This document shows positions 19,760 to 28,295 of a stretch of DNA of 28,295 nt, in pieces (positions within the stretch are counted from its first letter, which is position 1; every line of letters begins with the position of its first letter). A model generated the notes under the pieces. The model worked only from the letters and a program-made list of their open reading frames with translations. It searched no databases and had not been told where the DNA came from. The DNA is from Protostelium mycophagum (Eukaryota; Evosea; Variosea; Protosteliida; Protosteliaceae), in NCBI GenBank assembly GCA_002081555.1, contig MZNV01000812.1, forward strand, positions 1-28,295. Direction: 5' to 3'. The position numbers and the translations under genes were made by a program.

Positions 19760-20990
19760 TTATTTCTTTTTGGGTGCGTTGGGTCCGAAAAATACAACAA
19801 ACTACAACGGTCAGAAACGTAATGTATTGTAGATGCAATTGTAGATGGGTAATAAGATTAAATATATACTATATACCTGTTTTGAACTGCCAACTTCTCT
19901 GCCAAGACATTCCGAAACGGTGCGGTCCATCGTGACTTTTTTTCCGTCTGAAATATCGTCATTTCTCATTCTACAACGTTGTAGATCCACTCACTCAGCC
20001 AAAAATAGCAGTCGTCAGAAGAGTTAATGTTGGCGCGCAACTTATCCCTGAGCACGGACATCTTTGTGCTTGAAGAGACACGGGTGTCTAAGGTAAAGTC
20101 CACATGGGTACTCACAATCCTGATAGAGACAAGCTCTTCGCTCTGCTGGTGTCAAAAGGTTGGTTGCTTCTGCACAAAATGCGGTGGCACAGTTGGCAGA
20201 GTGCAAGTCCAAATTTCCCGCCAAAATGTATTTTTTGAATGTCGAATATTTCTTGGTTGTGGCTCTGCCTCAAACAAAGATTACGCTCGGTGAATTTCAT
20301 CGAAATTTCGCATTGAATGCACAAGAAGGTATAGTCATGATGAAGAGATAGACTGCACGATGGTGATTACCTTCTCCATCTTTGGGGATTGGCCAAGAGG
20401 GTCCATCGAAGAGCCCGTTCGGACGAAGATCGGCTCGCTGATGGGAATGTCCCTGGGAAGATGTCAGAATAAAACAAGTTATTACGGAGGTGCAATGTCA
20501 AGGTCGTGTCATTTTTTAAAAAACAATACAAAGTAAGGTGCCCAAGTCAATTTTTCTACCGAATGTTCATTGGGGGCAAACCGAGTCTGTCCTGTCGACA
20601 ATTTTGTTGTCGACATGTACAGAATGCCAAGAAATTTCACTTACTTTTTCCCCTTCCCGATAGAGCCAAATTTGCCCCGTTTTTTCGGCTCAATACTGGA
20701 GCCAGCAGTGAAATTCGAATCCATCGGCCTCATCTCTAAATATAACTGGATGACGTCATCACACGTCATCCTTACCGTGAACTTTCACGAGGACTTACCG
20801 GGTTCTTCCCATCATGGTAATAATTGAGGTGTGCTTCTGGGTCCATGAGCCTGTCGCCGCTCCAGAGGCCGTAACCATGGCGACTCTCTGGCATTTTCTT
20901 TGTTAATTTGTCTAATAGACTCTGTACATTATCCGATGAATCGACCGCGGTTTTAACCGTAACGTCGCGGCACACTACCGTGACCGGCAT
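19760..20990 (-). CDS. Ubiquitin-fold protein, N-terminal part talin-F0-like
   Basis: Likely exons 20990-20799, 20745-20645, 20452-20371, 20169-20116, 20087-19995, 19947-19877 and 19801-19760, some 210-220 residues. The N-terminus [20 protein letters not shown]...YGLW...MDPEAHLNYYHDGKNPLYLEMRP has the strand-helix order and closing LDYYMLRNG-like turn of the talin F0 ubiquitin fold, a Rap1-binding module. A basic patch (KKRGKFGSIGKGKK) follows. The second half, DCYFWLNGKKVTMDRTVSEC to FVVFFGPNAPKKK, could be another small ubiquitin-like unit. The middle is unsettled: exon 20452-20371 reads well in two frames, and the one that joins downstream (FDGPSWPIPKDGEE) does not join exon 2 without a 10-nt microexon. 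It could be two genes. Its ATG lies inside the last exon of the RapGAP gene. Confidence 0.55.
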
Positions 20991-23900
20991 ATTTACCCCC
21001 CTCTCTTTCTCTTTGCTGGTGTCTGTCAGAAAAAAATTTCCCGCCAAAAAGACAGTTTTGAATTTCAAACCTGGGAGGAAAGTAAGAAAGAGAAGAGCGG
21101 ATCTTCGGGCTCTCATCTAAACTGGCATAACTCGTATTGACCATATTCTGCAATAGATCCCTTCTGGCCTTCAACAGTTTCCTTGCAAAGATGGGCGCAG
21201 CCATGGCGGCTCTCTCACCGTTGAGCACTATGTTTTTAATTCAAATTTCAGAAAAACCGGGAAATTCGAAAATAAAAATTTCACTTTTTTTCAACAAAAA
21301 GTCCCGGAAATGCGAATCGTGCTCGAAATATGCGGCGGCAGGGACTTGTGGTCCGAATGGCGGGACCCCCCTCTTTGAGACCACCGCGACCCTGTCCACT
21401 GTCAGAAATTCTGTGGAAATTTCACGGGAAACTCACTTGTATCTCTGTCGCTCATGGCCTGCGGGAGACCCGACTGGTTGTACTACAACAAAGACATCTT
21501 GGTGAGATATCAGATCTTTATGACAGACTACAACGAGACAGAAAATACTCACGATTAAATTGTGATTTGATGACTGAAGGGGAGAAGGGTGTGTCTCCAT
21601 GTTTAAATACTAATATTACGACCTGCAGACGTCAGAATTTTCTGGGAAAATCTTCTGAATATTCGTCGAAATCTCTCACATCATTTCCCACGTGTCTCTT
21701 TCGTTCAACTACAACGGATTAAAAATACGACTATGAAATGTCGACAAGAATGTACAATCCTGACCTTGTTGTGGGTCGTTCGGGGTGTAAGGGATGAGTG
21801 TCGGTACGTGGAACATTATCTCTACACCGTTGTATTTGGTGTGTACGGAATGTGTCCCCGTCGAATCCTCTGCCAACATTTCAGATTTCTCCGAGTTTTC
21901 TCCGATTTCCCATCTTTTTTCAGAATTTCACGGGAAAATAATCTTTTCTCCGGAATTTTCCTGGGAAATAAAGAATTTCTGGGAGATCTCTCACTCTTTA
22001 CGTCAAGGCCACCGCTGTACCCGTCCCAACCCTTCAGGGTGACAGTGTCTCCTAATAATTCCAGCAATTTGTCATACTGTGGTGATCCCCTCTCTACAAT
22101 CGTTCAGATGACCGTTGTAGATGAACCATACTTACGGTTTCCAAACATGTCATCGTCTGTCACTTGGTCTTCGTTACAAAAAATGATGCCCACTTTCACA
22201 TTCGCGATGATCTGTACAACATCGGCAAAAGCATATTTATTAAATTAAATTCAATTTATTAAATTAAATTAAACTTATTAAATTCAATCAAATAAAAGAA
22301 GTTTTAGCTCGATATTTCGAGATTTTATTCAATGAAGTTTTTTCAGTATCTCAAATTTTCTTCCCTTTTGAGATAAAATCTCCCAAAAATAAACCCGATA
22401 ATTCTTAACGAGAAGATCATGTTAATTAACGTGACTCACCTGCGTGTTTTCGAAATTGACCAGATCTCGGACGAGGGCGTCATCCGTTATGGGACAGAAC
22501 TTCACTCCGCTCAGCAAGTCAGGAAATGAGTTCTTCAGCAGCTTTAGATAGTCTTTGCTACCCTTCGCCTTGCGCACAGAGTCTACAAACACTCTACGGT
22601 CCCCCTGACAATTTTTATTTTATTATTATTATTTTCTTCATTTTTAACGATTTTTGTCTTGGAAATTTCGAAAAAAAATTTAAATTGAAATAAAATATTT
22701 CAATGGAAATAAAAATAAAAATGATCACTTGATCAGTTCTGATGATGGCAGGCATGACCCCGTCGGGTCCGGCACGAAGAATTGAGACGATAATCGGTCC
22801 CAGTTTATGATGAACTCCCGTAAAATTGATGTGAACTATTGACGTAAACTTGTGGTGTCTACAATCACATCTACAACTCACCCTTATCGGCGAAATTATT
22901 TCTGTAATAAAATTCGTATTTCTCCGGTTGCTCCAAAGTGAAATCGCTGTGATGTTTCGTCGCACCTTGTACACGTCATCATAACGTCATGACCCAACAC
23001 ATGATGTCTTATCGAGATATCCCACCTTCTGTTCTCCACGAAATGTCGTCCATCTCGACAAGCGAAGATTTCCTTGTGATCGTGATGAATGATTTCCTTC
23101 CAGGTTGCATAGTTGAGATATTCGGAAACCGGCTGACGAGTTCCTCCTACCGGATAAATTATTCACCGAAATTTCGCCGAGATTTCCCACCTGTATATTC
23201 ACTTCGGGGGTAGACCCCTCCAGCTGTACATGTTCGGGCTGAAGGATATTTCTGTTCAAGAGGATGAGGGGTGCGGGTCTGTTGGCCAAATGGTGGTCTA
23301 TCACTCCCAACTGGTCGATTGTAAACGATCTTAACTTCATCGGATTACGTGGGGGTAAAGAATCTACAACGGTCAAAAAATGTCTCGTTGTAGATGATGA
23401 GATTCTCACCCAGATCTATGGTGCTGGGGAGATCGATCGATGACGTCATATCTATATTTGCGATTCGGGTGCTTAGGGGTTTAATTCTCGTCTTCACCAT
23501 CTCTTCCTTGTCGGATAATTCTTCCAATTTCTCCGACTGCGTTTCGGACTTTTCGGACTGCACCTCGAATTTTTCGGACTGAGATTCGGACTTTTCCAAC
23601 TGCGCTTCGGATTTCTCGGACTGGGTCTCGGACTTGTTTTCTGTCTCAGAGTCTTCGTCGCTGGGGAAGGGGTCACTGGTCATCTTTGTACTCAGTCGGG
23701 ATCTGTACAATATTGATACCATCTACAACGCGAGAAACTCATTGTGGCTTGACGAAACCAAATAAAATCGTGGAAATTCAATTTTCTGACATTCCCGAAA
23801 CTTGGGAAGCTGCACAGCAGCACCTACTTCTACAAGCTTAACCATGGTGATGTGCAGTCTAAAAATAAACGGGAGACATTTGTTATGTGCTTCTCGACAC

Positions 23901-24935
23901 TTACTTCCCCACAGTGGTAGGCAGAAAGAAGCTGCCGTTGTCAGAGCCTTGCGACCCCGATTTATCCAAATCATTCCAATCTGCTGGGAGTTTTGCCGTG
24001 ATCTACAACGAGTTAAAACACTTTTTGGCGGGAAAACAGCCTCACCGCTTGGCCATCTGCCACGCCAAGGGCTATTTGTAGCCTCATCTTGTCCTCTGGA
24101 TTTTCATTCTCGGCGGCACCTTCTGTAATCATCATCATTGAGCTGAAATCATTTGATATGGACATACCACTTTCCAATTTTCTCCAAAAGCTTCTGGCTT
24201 GTTTTGTCGCTTCGGGAACATGCAAAATCGAACCTCTAGCGCCTATTTTGATGCTATTCTTCAATGCCGGGCTCAGATTATTTTCTTTCTCACTATCCAT
24301 TGGGGATGTGGTCGATACGGAAGTGTTATTTTGTACAGTCGGTGATATGAGAAGTCCTCGACGACCAAAAGCCTTTAAAACGGAGTCCGCCGTCTTTTTA
24401 GGCTCTTGTGCTGTTGACATACGGACTGTCTTATCTTCATTAAGAAGTAGGAAACGCCAATTAGAAGGGAGACCCTCTAATTCCTCTTCCATCAATCTTC
24501 TGATTTGATCAAGCTGGATAGGAAGGTAAGTGTTTGCTTCCAGGGTATCATAATTGTCTATGCACCATATAACAGACATGGAGACTTACCGTCACATCGA
24601 GAGATTCTACCTCCACATATCCTAGTGGTTCATCGAGATCGTGTTTTGAATAGATGTTAATCTGGATTGGTAAGAAGTTCTCAGCGACAGAGGTTTCCGC
24701 CTTGATGAAAGACTTGATTGTGGTGATTCTAACTCACCAAATGGGTATCACCCATGTTGATCCACCCTGACTTTGTGTCGGTCTCACAGTCCAATCTGGA
24801 TCGTATAGGCGCCTTCGAGACCCAGCTTAGAGGATGGCCTTCCTCTTTATCCGCTGGTTTGGTTTTTGTTGTATTTTTTCTACTAAAAAAGTAGTTTCCA
24901 TCTGACAAGACAGGAACACAAACACGATAAAACAT
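20953..24935 (-). CDS. Rap GTPase-activating protein (RapGAP domain)
   Basis: Turns off Rap-type small GTPases. The 21 exons (24935-24738 first, 21022-20953 last) sum to 858 codons in frame. The N-terminal region ([29 protein letters not shown]) has a C2-like feel. A Glu/Lys-rich repeat of Q-S-E-K-S-E units follows in exon 7. The GAP domain begins [19 protein letters not shown] and [15 protein letters not shown], then [75 protein letters not shown], the catalytic Asn helix [20 protein letters not shown], and SQFNHVFVVVQP. A tail VPPFGPQVP as in Rap1GAP follows. The catalytic Asn is present, so it should be active. Several introns end in CGTTGTAG. The stop overlaps the next gene's start by 38 bp. 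Confidence 0.93.
23508..23640 (-). repeat. Degenerate coding repeat in RapGAP exon 7
   Basis: Five or so degenerate units of about ten residues built on QSEKSE, giving a long acidic and lysine-rich linker before the GAP domain. The nucleotide units (around TCGGACTG on the plus strand) are similar enough to suggest slippage growth. Confidence 0.7.
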
Positions 24936-24986
24936 GCTGACATACAAGAAGAGACAGTCATTTAAATTAACGGTATATTGTCAGAT

Positions 24987-25541
24987 TTATAGAGTCTGGG
25001 TGGTTGCAGGTGCAACGTGTCCGCTGAGTCTGTGATCAACGTTTTGGACGATCTTGGCTCCCTCAGAGTAGGCAGCGGAGGTGGTGGTTGTGCTGGTGGT
25101 TACGGGCTGTACATTGGCCAGAGAAAGACCTCCGGTCATGGGGTCACGCTCAAGAGCGCCAGGGAAGTCGCTGGGGAAATGAGTGCTCTGCTGGGTAACG
25201 CTGGCAGCGGGGACTGGGCGGGCAGCCAAAGCCTTTTTAGAGACCTGTTGTTGATCTTAGAACCGAAAAAAAAATGAGGATGGAATACGAACCTTGTGGT
25301 GAGTGGATTGCATGTATTGGGGCAGGGTGAGGTTGTCATCGATGATTCCGTTAGATGAAGAGGTGGCGGTGGCCATGCTGGACTGTCCGTTTTGGAGAAC
25401 AGTTCCAGTCAAGTTCTGGGGAAGAGGATCGATGGGGACACCGGTCTTTCCTACATGAGCCATATCACGTCCATTGACGTTGGTGTTGGTCTCGGGGTGA
25501 GCGACGGTGTCGCGGTGGAAGACGGACTTGATTTTCTGCAT
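24987..25541 (-). CDS. Ser/Thr-rich protein, unknown
   Basis: Two exons, 25541-25293 and 25244-24987, give 168 residues. The 48-nt intron (donor GTTCGTATT, acceptor AACAACAG) restores a single frame over the joint. The start MQKIKSVFHRDTVAHPETN has a basic amphipathic character; the rest is low-complexity with repeated Thr, Ser, Ala, Gln and short proline turns (GLSLANVQPVTTSTTTTSAA). No domain, membrane helix or zinc motif is seen. Codon use is G/C-rich at third positions, more so than in neighbouring genes, which can mark high expression. It lies 52 bp upstream of the RapGAP start on the same strand. Confidence 0.6.
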
Positions 25542-25853
25542 TGTTGTTTCGTAGTTAAGAGGGAGTTGGTTCGTGTGCGTGTGTGGTGGCTGATCTTTTT
25601 GTCATCAACACGGGCCATCTCTTCATTTTGATGTGAAATTTCGTGTAGAGACACCTGCGGTTTTCAATGCGGATTTTCGCTCAAATTGATTCGTTGTAGA
25701 TAGATTTGACATTGTTGTGTATTTTTGGTTATTTTTCCACACCTTCATACGACTTGACGTCATACGTTTACGAACATAAATTGATTATACGTGAGTATGG
25801 ATTGAAATGGAAGTCAAGTCTTTGGAGAATGGTTAGTGATATGAGCAGTTGAA
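25542..25853. other. Divergent intergenic region
   Basis: About 310 bp between the Ser/Thr-rich gene and the PPR gene, with no coding frame I trust. It holds one plus-strand ATTCGTTGTAG (25690-25700), the intron-end motif found elsewhere, so a 5' untranslated intron of the PPR gene could end here. A short ATG frame at 25808 is not supported. Confidence 0.4.
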
Positions 25854-26980
25854 ATGAGCGCTGCTGTGGCTACACCCTTACAACCAATGTCTGACTCAGT
25901 CATAAAAAACATCAGAGAGGATGGTGTCACTTTAGACACTTATGCCACCTTGATCAACCACTTTGCAAGGTCGACAGACGTCCCAGATCATAGACAGCAG
26001 ATGGTATTCTGGTTTGACGAGATGAAAAAGATCTCTACACCTCCCAATACTGTTTATGATATGGTCATTGGTTGTTTTGCCGTTGAAAGAGTAGGTTTTC
26101 CTCGTGGAAATTCGTGGAGTTTTTTAACGTCTGATTTATTCAGGACACAAAGAACATGTTGCATTATGTGCAAGCTATGCGCAAAGACGGATTGAAACTG
26201 GATCTGATCGTCTACACACATATCATCAGGCATTTCTCGCTCATGCCCGACACACCTCAGATGTTATTCTGGTGGTCAGAGATGGCACACAACGAGGTGA
26301 CCATTTTCTAATGTACAGAAACACTTCTTTATTGAAAAGGATGTCATTTTGCATTTGTTGAATGTTTGTCTGCAGTAGAGCTGCAGAAGGATCTATTCAT
26401 AGAAACATTCAGATAGTAATTACACATACAATTCATGGATTGACCACACCAGGTTCAGCCAGATGCTTATCTCTACACGATCGTCATCAACCATTTTGCC
26501 ACAGCGGGCGATGCGAAGGAGGTACGTGTTGACGTCTTCACATCATGTCCTCATTCTTTTTCTCATATCAATGATTAGCAACACCAACCTTTGAAAAACT
26601 CTCTGAATAGTTTCGGTCTTTAAAAACTAAAGCAAATTTGTTTACTGGCAGCGAATCATCCAAGATGCTCACCACCCCAGGCCCAAAACTGGTTCAGAAA
26701 AATGGTGGAGGGAGGTGTCGAACCCTCCAACTTCACCTACAACGCGATCATCAACCTTTACGCCGGACTTTCAGACGTGGAGCAGACTCTCCACTGGGTC
26801 AAGGAGTTGAGGTCCCATGGTTACCAACCCGATGTCGTCACCTACGCTGCATTGATCAAGGTCTACTCATTGCACAATAATGTGGACTCAATGACGAAAT
26901 ACTTTAATGACATGAAGGAAGCCGGTTACAAACCCAACGCGAGCACCAGCAAGTTGCTAAAGAAGCACAAGTTGTTATAA
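25854..26980 (+). CDS. Pentatricopeptide repeat protein
   Basis: Organelle RNA-binding type protein made of 35-residue helical repeats. Four exons, 25854-26090, 26144-26296, 26453-26521 and 26681-26980, give 252 residues. Repeats show the PPR pattern: GVTLDTYATLINHFARS, GLKLDLIVYTHIIRHFS, VQPDAYLYTIVINHFATAGD, GVEPSNFTYNAIINLYAGLS, GYQPDVVTYAALIKVYS and EAGYKPNASTSKLLKKH. All junctions are phase 0 and fall between repeat units, so exons and repeats match, as in growth by exon duplication. Introns 2 and 3 (156 and 159 nt) are long for the window. There is no DYW or SMR domain and no clear presequence; a missing 5' exon could carry one. Confidence 0.92.
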
Positions 26981-27109
26981 AACTCTCTGATCGCGTGTTT
27001 TCATCATGTGTTACAATGGAAAGTTGACCGCTCAGTGGTTAGCAGAACGTTTCACCGAAAAGCAGCTAAGCTCTCACCAGCAAAACGCGATAACAACCGC
27101 AAATTGCAG

Positions 27110-27644
27110 ATGACACCGCAGGAAATCAGAACAAACCAAACCTGCGAGCTTGAAATGGGCACGATGAATGGACTCATATCATACAGTCAAGATGTGACAA
27201 AAGAGATATTGGAGATGGTCCTCTGTAACACACCAGATGAAAAAGGATCATGTGTGTCTTATTCTGTTCGAGATGCAGCATATGTGAATCTCAGAAGGGT
27301 ATGCAAGAAGTGGAGGGATATAGGTATGTGATGAATGTGTTTTGTCTATGCTGAAGATGATAGTGGACGGCTTCTTTCTGGCACCTCCTCATTACAAGAC
27401 ACTATCTCTGTATACCCTCTGTTTGTTGCCCCTCTTATTGCCATGTTATTATCGTGTGATGGGTCCACTCTGCTGTCTGCCAGTAACATTTTCACTATCT
27501 CTATATATCCATTTTTTGAAGCCCTTCGTATTGCATAGTTTTGATCATCTGATGGATCTACCCTACCATCTGCAAGTAACATTCTCACTATCTCTGTGTT
27601 TCCATTCTCTGAAGCTGTTCTTATCGCAATATTGTTGTTTGTAG
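27110..27644 (+). CDS. F-box protein, 5' part of an F-box/ankyrin gene
   Basis: First part of a gene that should link an F-box (SCF ubiquitin-ligase adaptor) to ankyrin repeats. Exon 1, 27110-27323, ends in an F-box-like run VTKEILEMVL ... YVNLRRVCKKWRDI. An intron of 40 nt (27324-27363) joins it to VDGFFLAPPHYKTLSLYTLC. At 27429 the frame leaves ankyrin-type coding and runs through the antisense of ankyrin repeats to a stop at 27642-27644. As read here the product would be an F-box with a short nonsense tail. Start codon choice is open; ATG 27110 and an ATG shortly after are both in frame. See the inverted segment entry for the likely cause. Confidence 0.75.
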
Positions 27645-27695
27645 TTGGATCCACATCATGTTGCAGCAACAAACAGAGGGTATACAGAGATAGTG
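27400..27695. other. Inverted segment between perfect 30-bp inverted repeats
   Basis: Arms 27400-27429 and 27666-27695 are exact reverse complements (30 of 30). Between them 236 bp code three ankyrin repeats on the minus strand (for example MLLADGRVDPSDDQNYAIRR), while flanking ankyrin and F-box coding is on the plus strand. Turning the inner 236 bp round would put F-box, linker and all ankyrin repeats in one plus-strand frame with no stop. The arms themselves are coding in both orientations (LSLYTLCLL on one side, ATNRGYTEIV on the other). This is a local inversion in the host gene, either fixed, switching, or an assembly error. Confidence 0.8.
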
Positions 27696-28109
27696 AAGAT
27701 ATTACTTGCAGACAGTAGAGTAGATCCATCAGGTTATAGTGATGAACCGATCAGAGTAGCATCAGAAAAAGGCTACACAGAGATAGCGAGGATATTATTA
27801 CAGGATAACAGAGTAGATCCATCTGTCATTCAAAACTATCCAATAAGATGTGCATCATACTATGGACATTCAAAGATTGTGAAGATGTTACTTGCAGATG
27901 GCAGAGTAGATCCATCAGTTGACCAGAATTATCCAATAAGATGGGCATCAGCAAATGGACATACAGAGGTTGTGGAGATATTACTTGCAGACAGCAGAGT
28001 AGATCCATCAGATGACCGGGAGTATGCATTAAGATGGGCGACAAAGAATGGACACCCCAAGATAGTGAAGATGTTGACTGCAAAAAGCAAAGTTGAAAGG
28101 CACAGATAG
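27645..28109 (+). CDS. Ankyrin-repeat 3' part of the F-box/ankyrin gene
   Basis: An open stretch of 154 codons with four 33-residue ankyrin-type repeats of the form NYPIRWASANGHTEVVEILL then ADSRVDPS, ending in a short basic tail KSKVERHR. The repeats are highly alike, as in recently expanded arrays. In the present orientation it has no start or exon link of its own; it reads as the continuation of the three ankyrin repeats that now lie inverted just upstream. The ATG at 27645 is in antisense-derived sequence and is probably not a true start. Confidence 0.75.
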   Translation: MDPHHVAATNRGYTEIVKILLADSRVDPSGYSDEPIRVASEKGYTEIARILLQDNRVDPSVIQNYPIRCASYYGHSKIVKMLLADGRVDPSVDQNYPIRWASANGHTEVVEILLADSRVDPSDDREYALRWATKNGHPKIVKMLTAKSKVERHR

Positions 28110-28295
28110 ATCAGAACCTGAAATTTGATATTATAAAGATAGAAAACTATCATCTTATTCTCAATTGTGCTGGTTGTCAACATGCAAACTGTTAGATAAT
28201 CCTGTGGTGCTCTGACAAAACTTAAAACGCTTTAACCGCTATTTCCAATCCCAATATTTGTACAGAGGCAGCTCTGCTTCTGTCAGAGATGTTGT
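28110..28295. other. 3' flank, nothing assigned
   Basis: Untranslated or intergenic sequence after the ankyrin stop. It contains the 14-mer shared with 955-968 and a short self-complementary stretch near 28265-28288, otherwise nothing recognisable. The window ends here. Confidence 0.4.

Noticed and set aside
23364-23409. Coding-like [11 protein letters not shown] resembling a RapGAP domain start
   Set aside because: It is inside intron 7 (GTGAGA to CCGTTGTAG). Splicing it out joins frames properly, and the true domain start [12 protein letters not shown] is encoded further on.
24089-24508. A 139-codon plus-strand frame
   Set aside because: Antisense to RapGAP exon 3; no motif and no splice support on that strand.
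27346-27729. A separate minus-strand ankyrin gene
   Set aside because: It starts and ends in antisense of the plus-strand gene and lacks its own start and stop context; the inverted-segment explanation covers it.

Overview
The window is nuclear DNA of a unicellular eukaryote. Its genes are packed on both strands, mostly 30 to 300 bp apart, and cut by roughly 95 small GT-AG introns (mostly 35-60 nt, a few only 25-31 nt). There are no bacterial operon features, rRNAs or tRNAs. The gene set (SR splicing factor with two zinc knuckles, mitochondrial peptidase and cytochrome oxidase assembly factor, PPR protein, RapGAP, two-cassette membrane adenylyl cyclase, cilium-associated LRRC43) fits a flagellated, mitochondriate protist. 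I cannot name the lineage.

Left part (1-9.4 kb): 3' end of a Cof-type HAD phosphatase (+), myo-inositol oxygenase (-), XPNPEP3/ICP55 peptidase (-) with a hairpin repeat in one intron, a small two-helix membrane protein (+), a small protein with a possible XPF/ERCC1-like fold (+), an RS2Z-type SR protein (+), a coiled-coil protein (+) and COA5/PET191 (-).

Middle (9.5-18.1 kb): LRRC43-like protein (-) beside a large adenylyl cyclase (+) whose two catalytic domains are in the reverse of the animal order, then TMEM230-like (-), TMEM42-like (+) and a one-LIM-domain protein (-).

Right part (18.3-28.3 kb): two small uncertain genes, a ubiquitin-fold/talin-F0-like protein (-), a 21-exon RapGAP (-) whose end overlaps the start of that protein gene, a Ser/Thr-rich unknown (-), a PPR protein (+), and an F-box/ankyrin gene (+) interrupted by an inverted 236-bp segment lying between perfect 30-bp inverted repeats.

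The exon models of XPNPEP3, MIOX, the cyclase, RapGAP, RS2Z, the coiled-coil protein and the smaller membrane proteins were built by hand from splice sites and frame, and their coding lengths all divide by three. The main observations for follow-up are the invertible-looking segment in the F-box/ankyrin gene, a motif CGTTGTAG that ends many introns and looks like a mark of a spreading intron family, and the reversed domain order of the cyclase. No retroviral, LTR, Polinton or other virus-like element was recognised.
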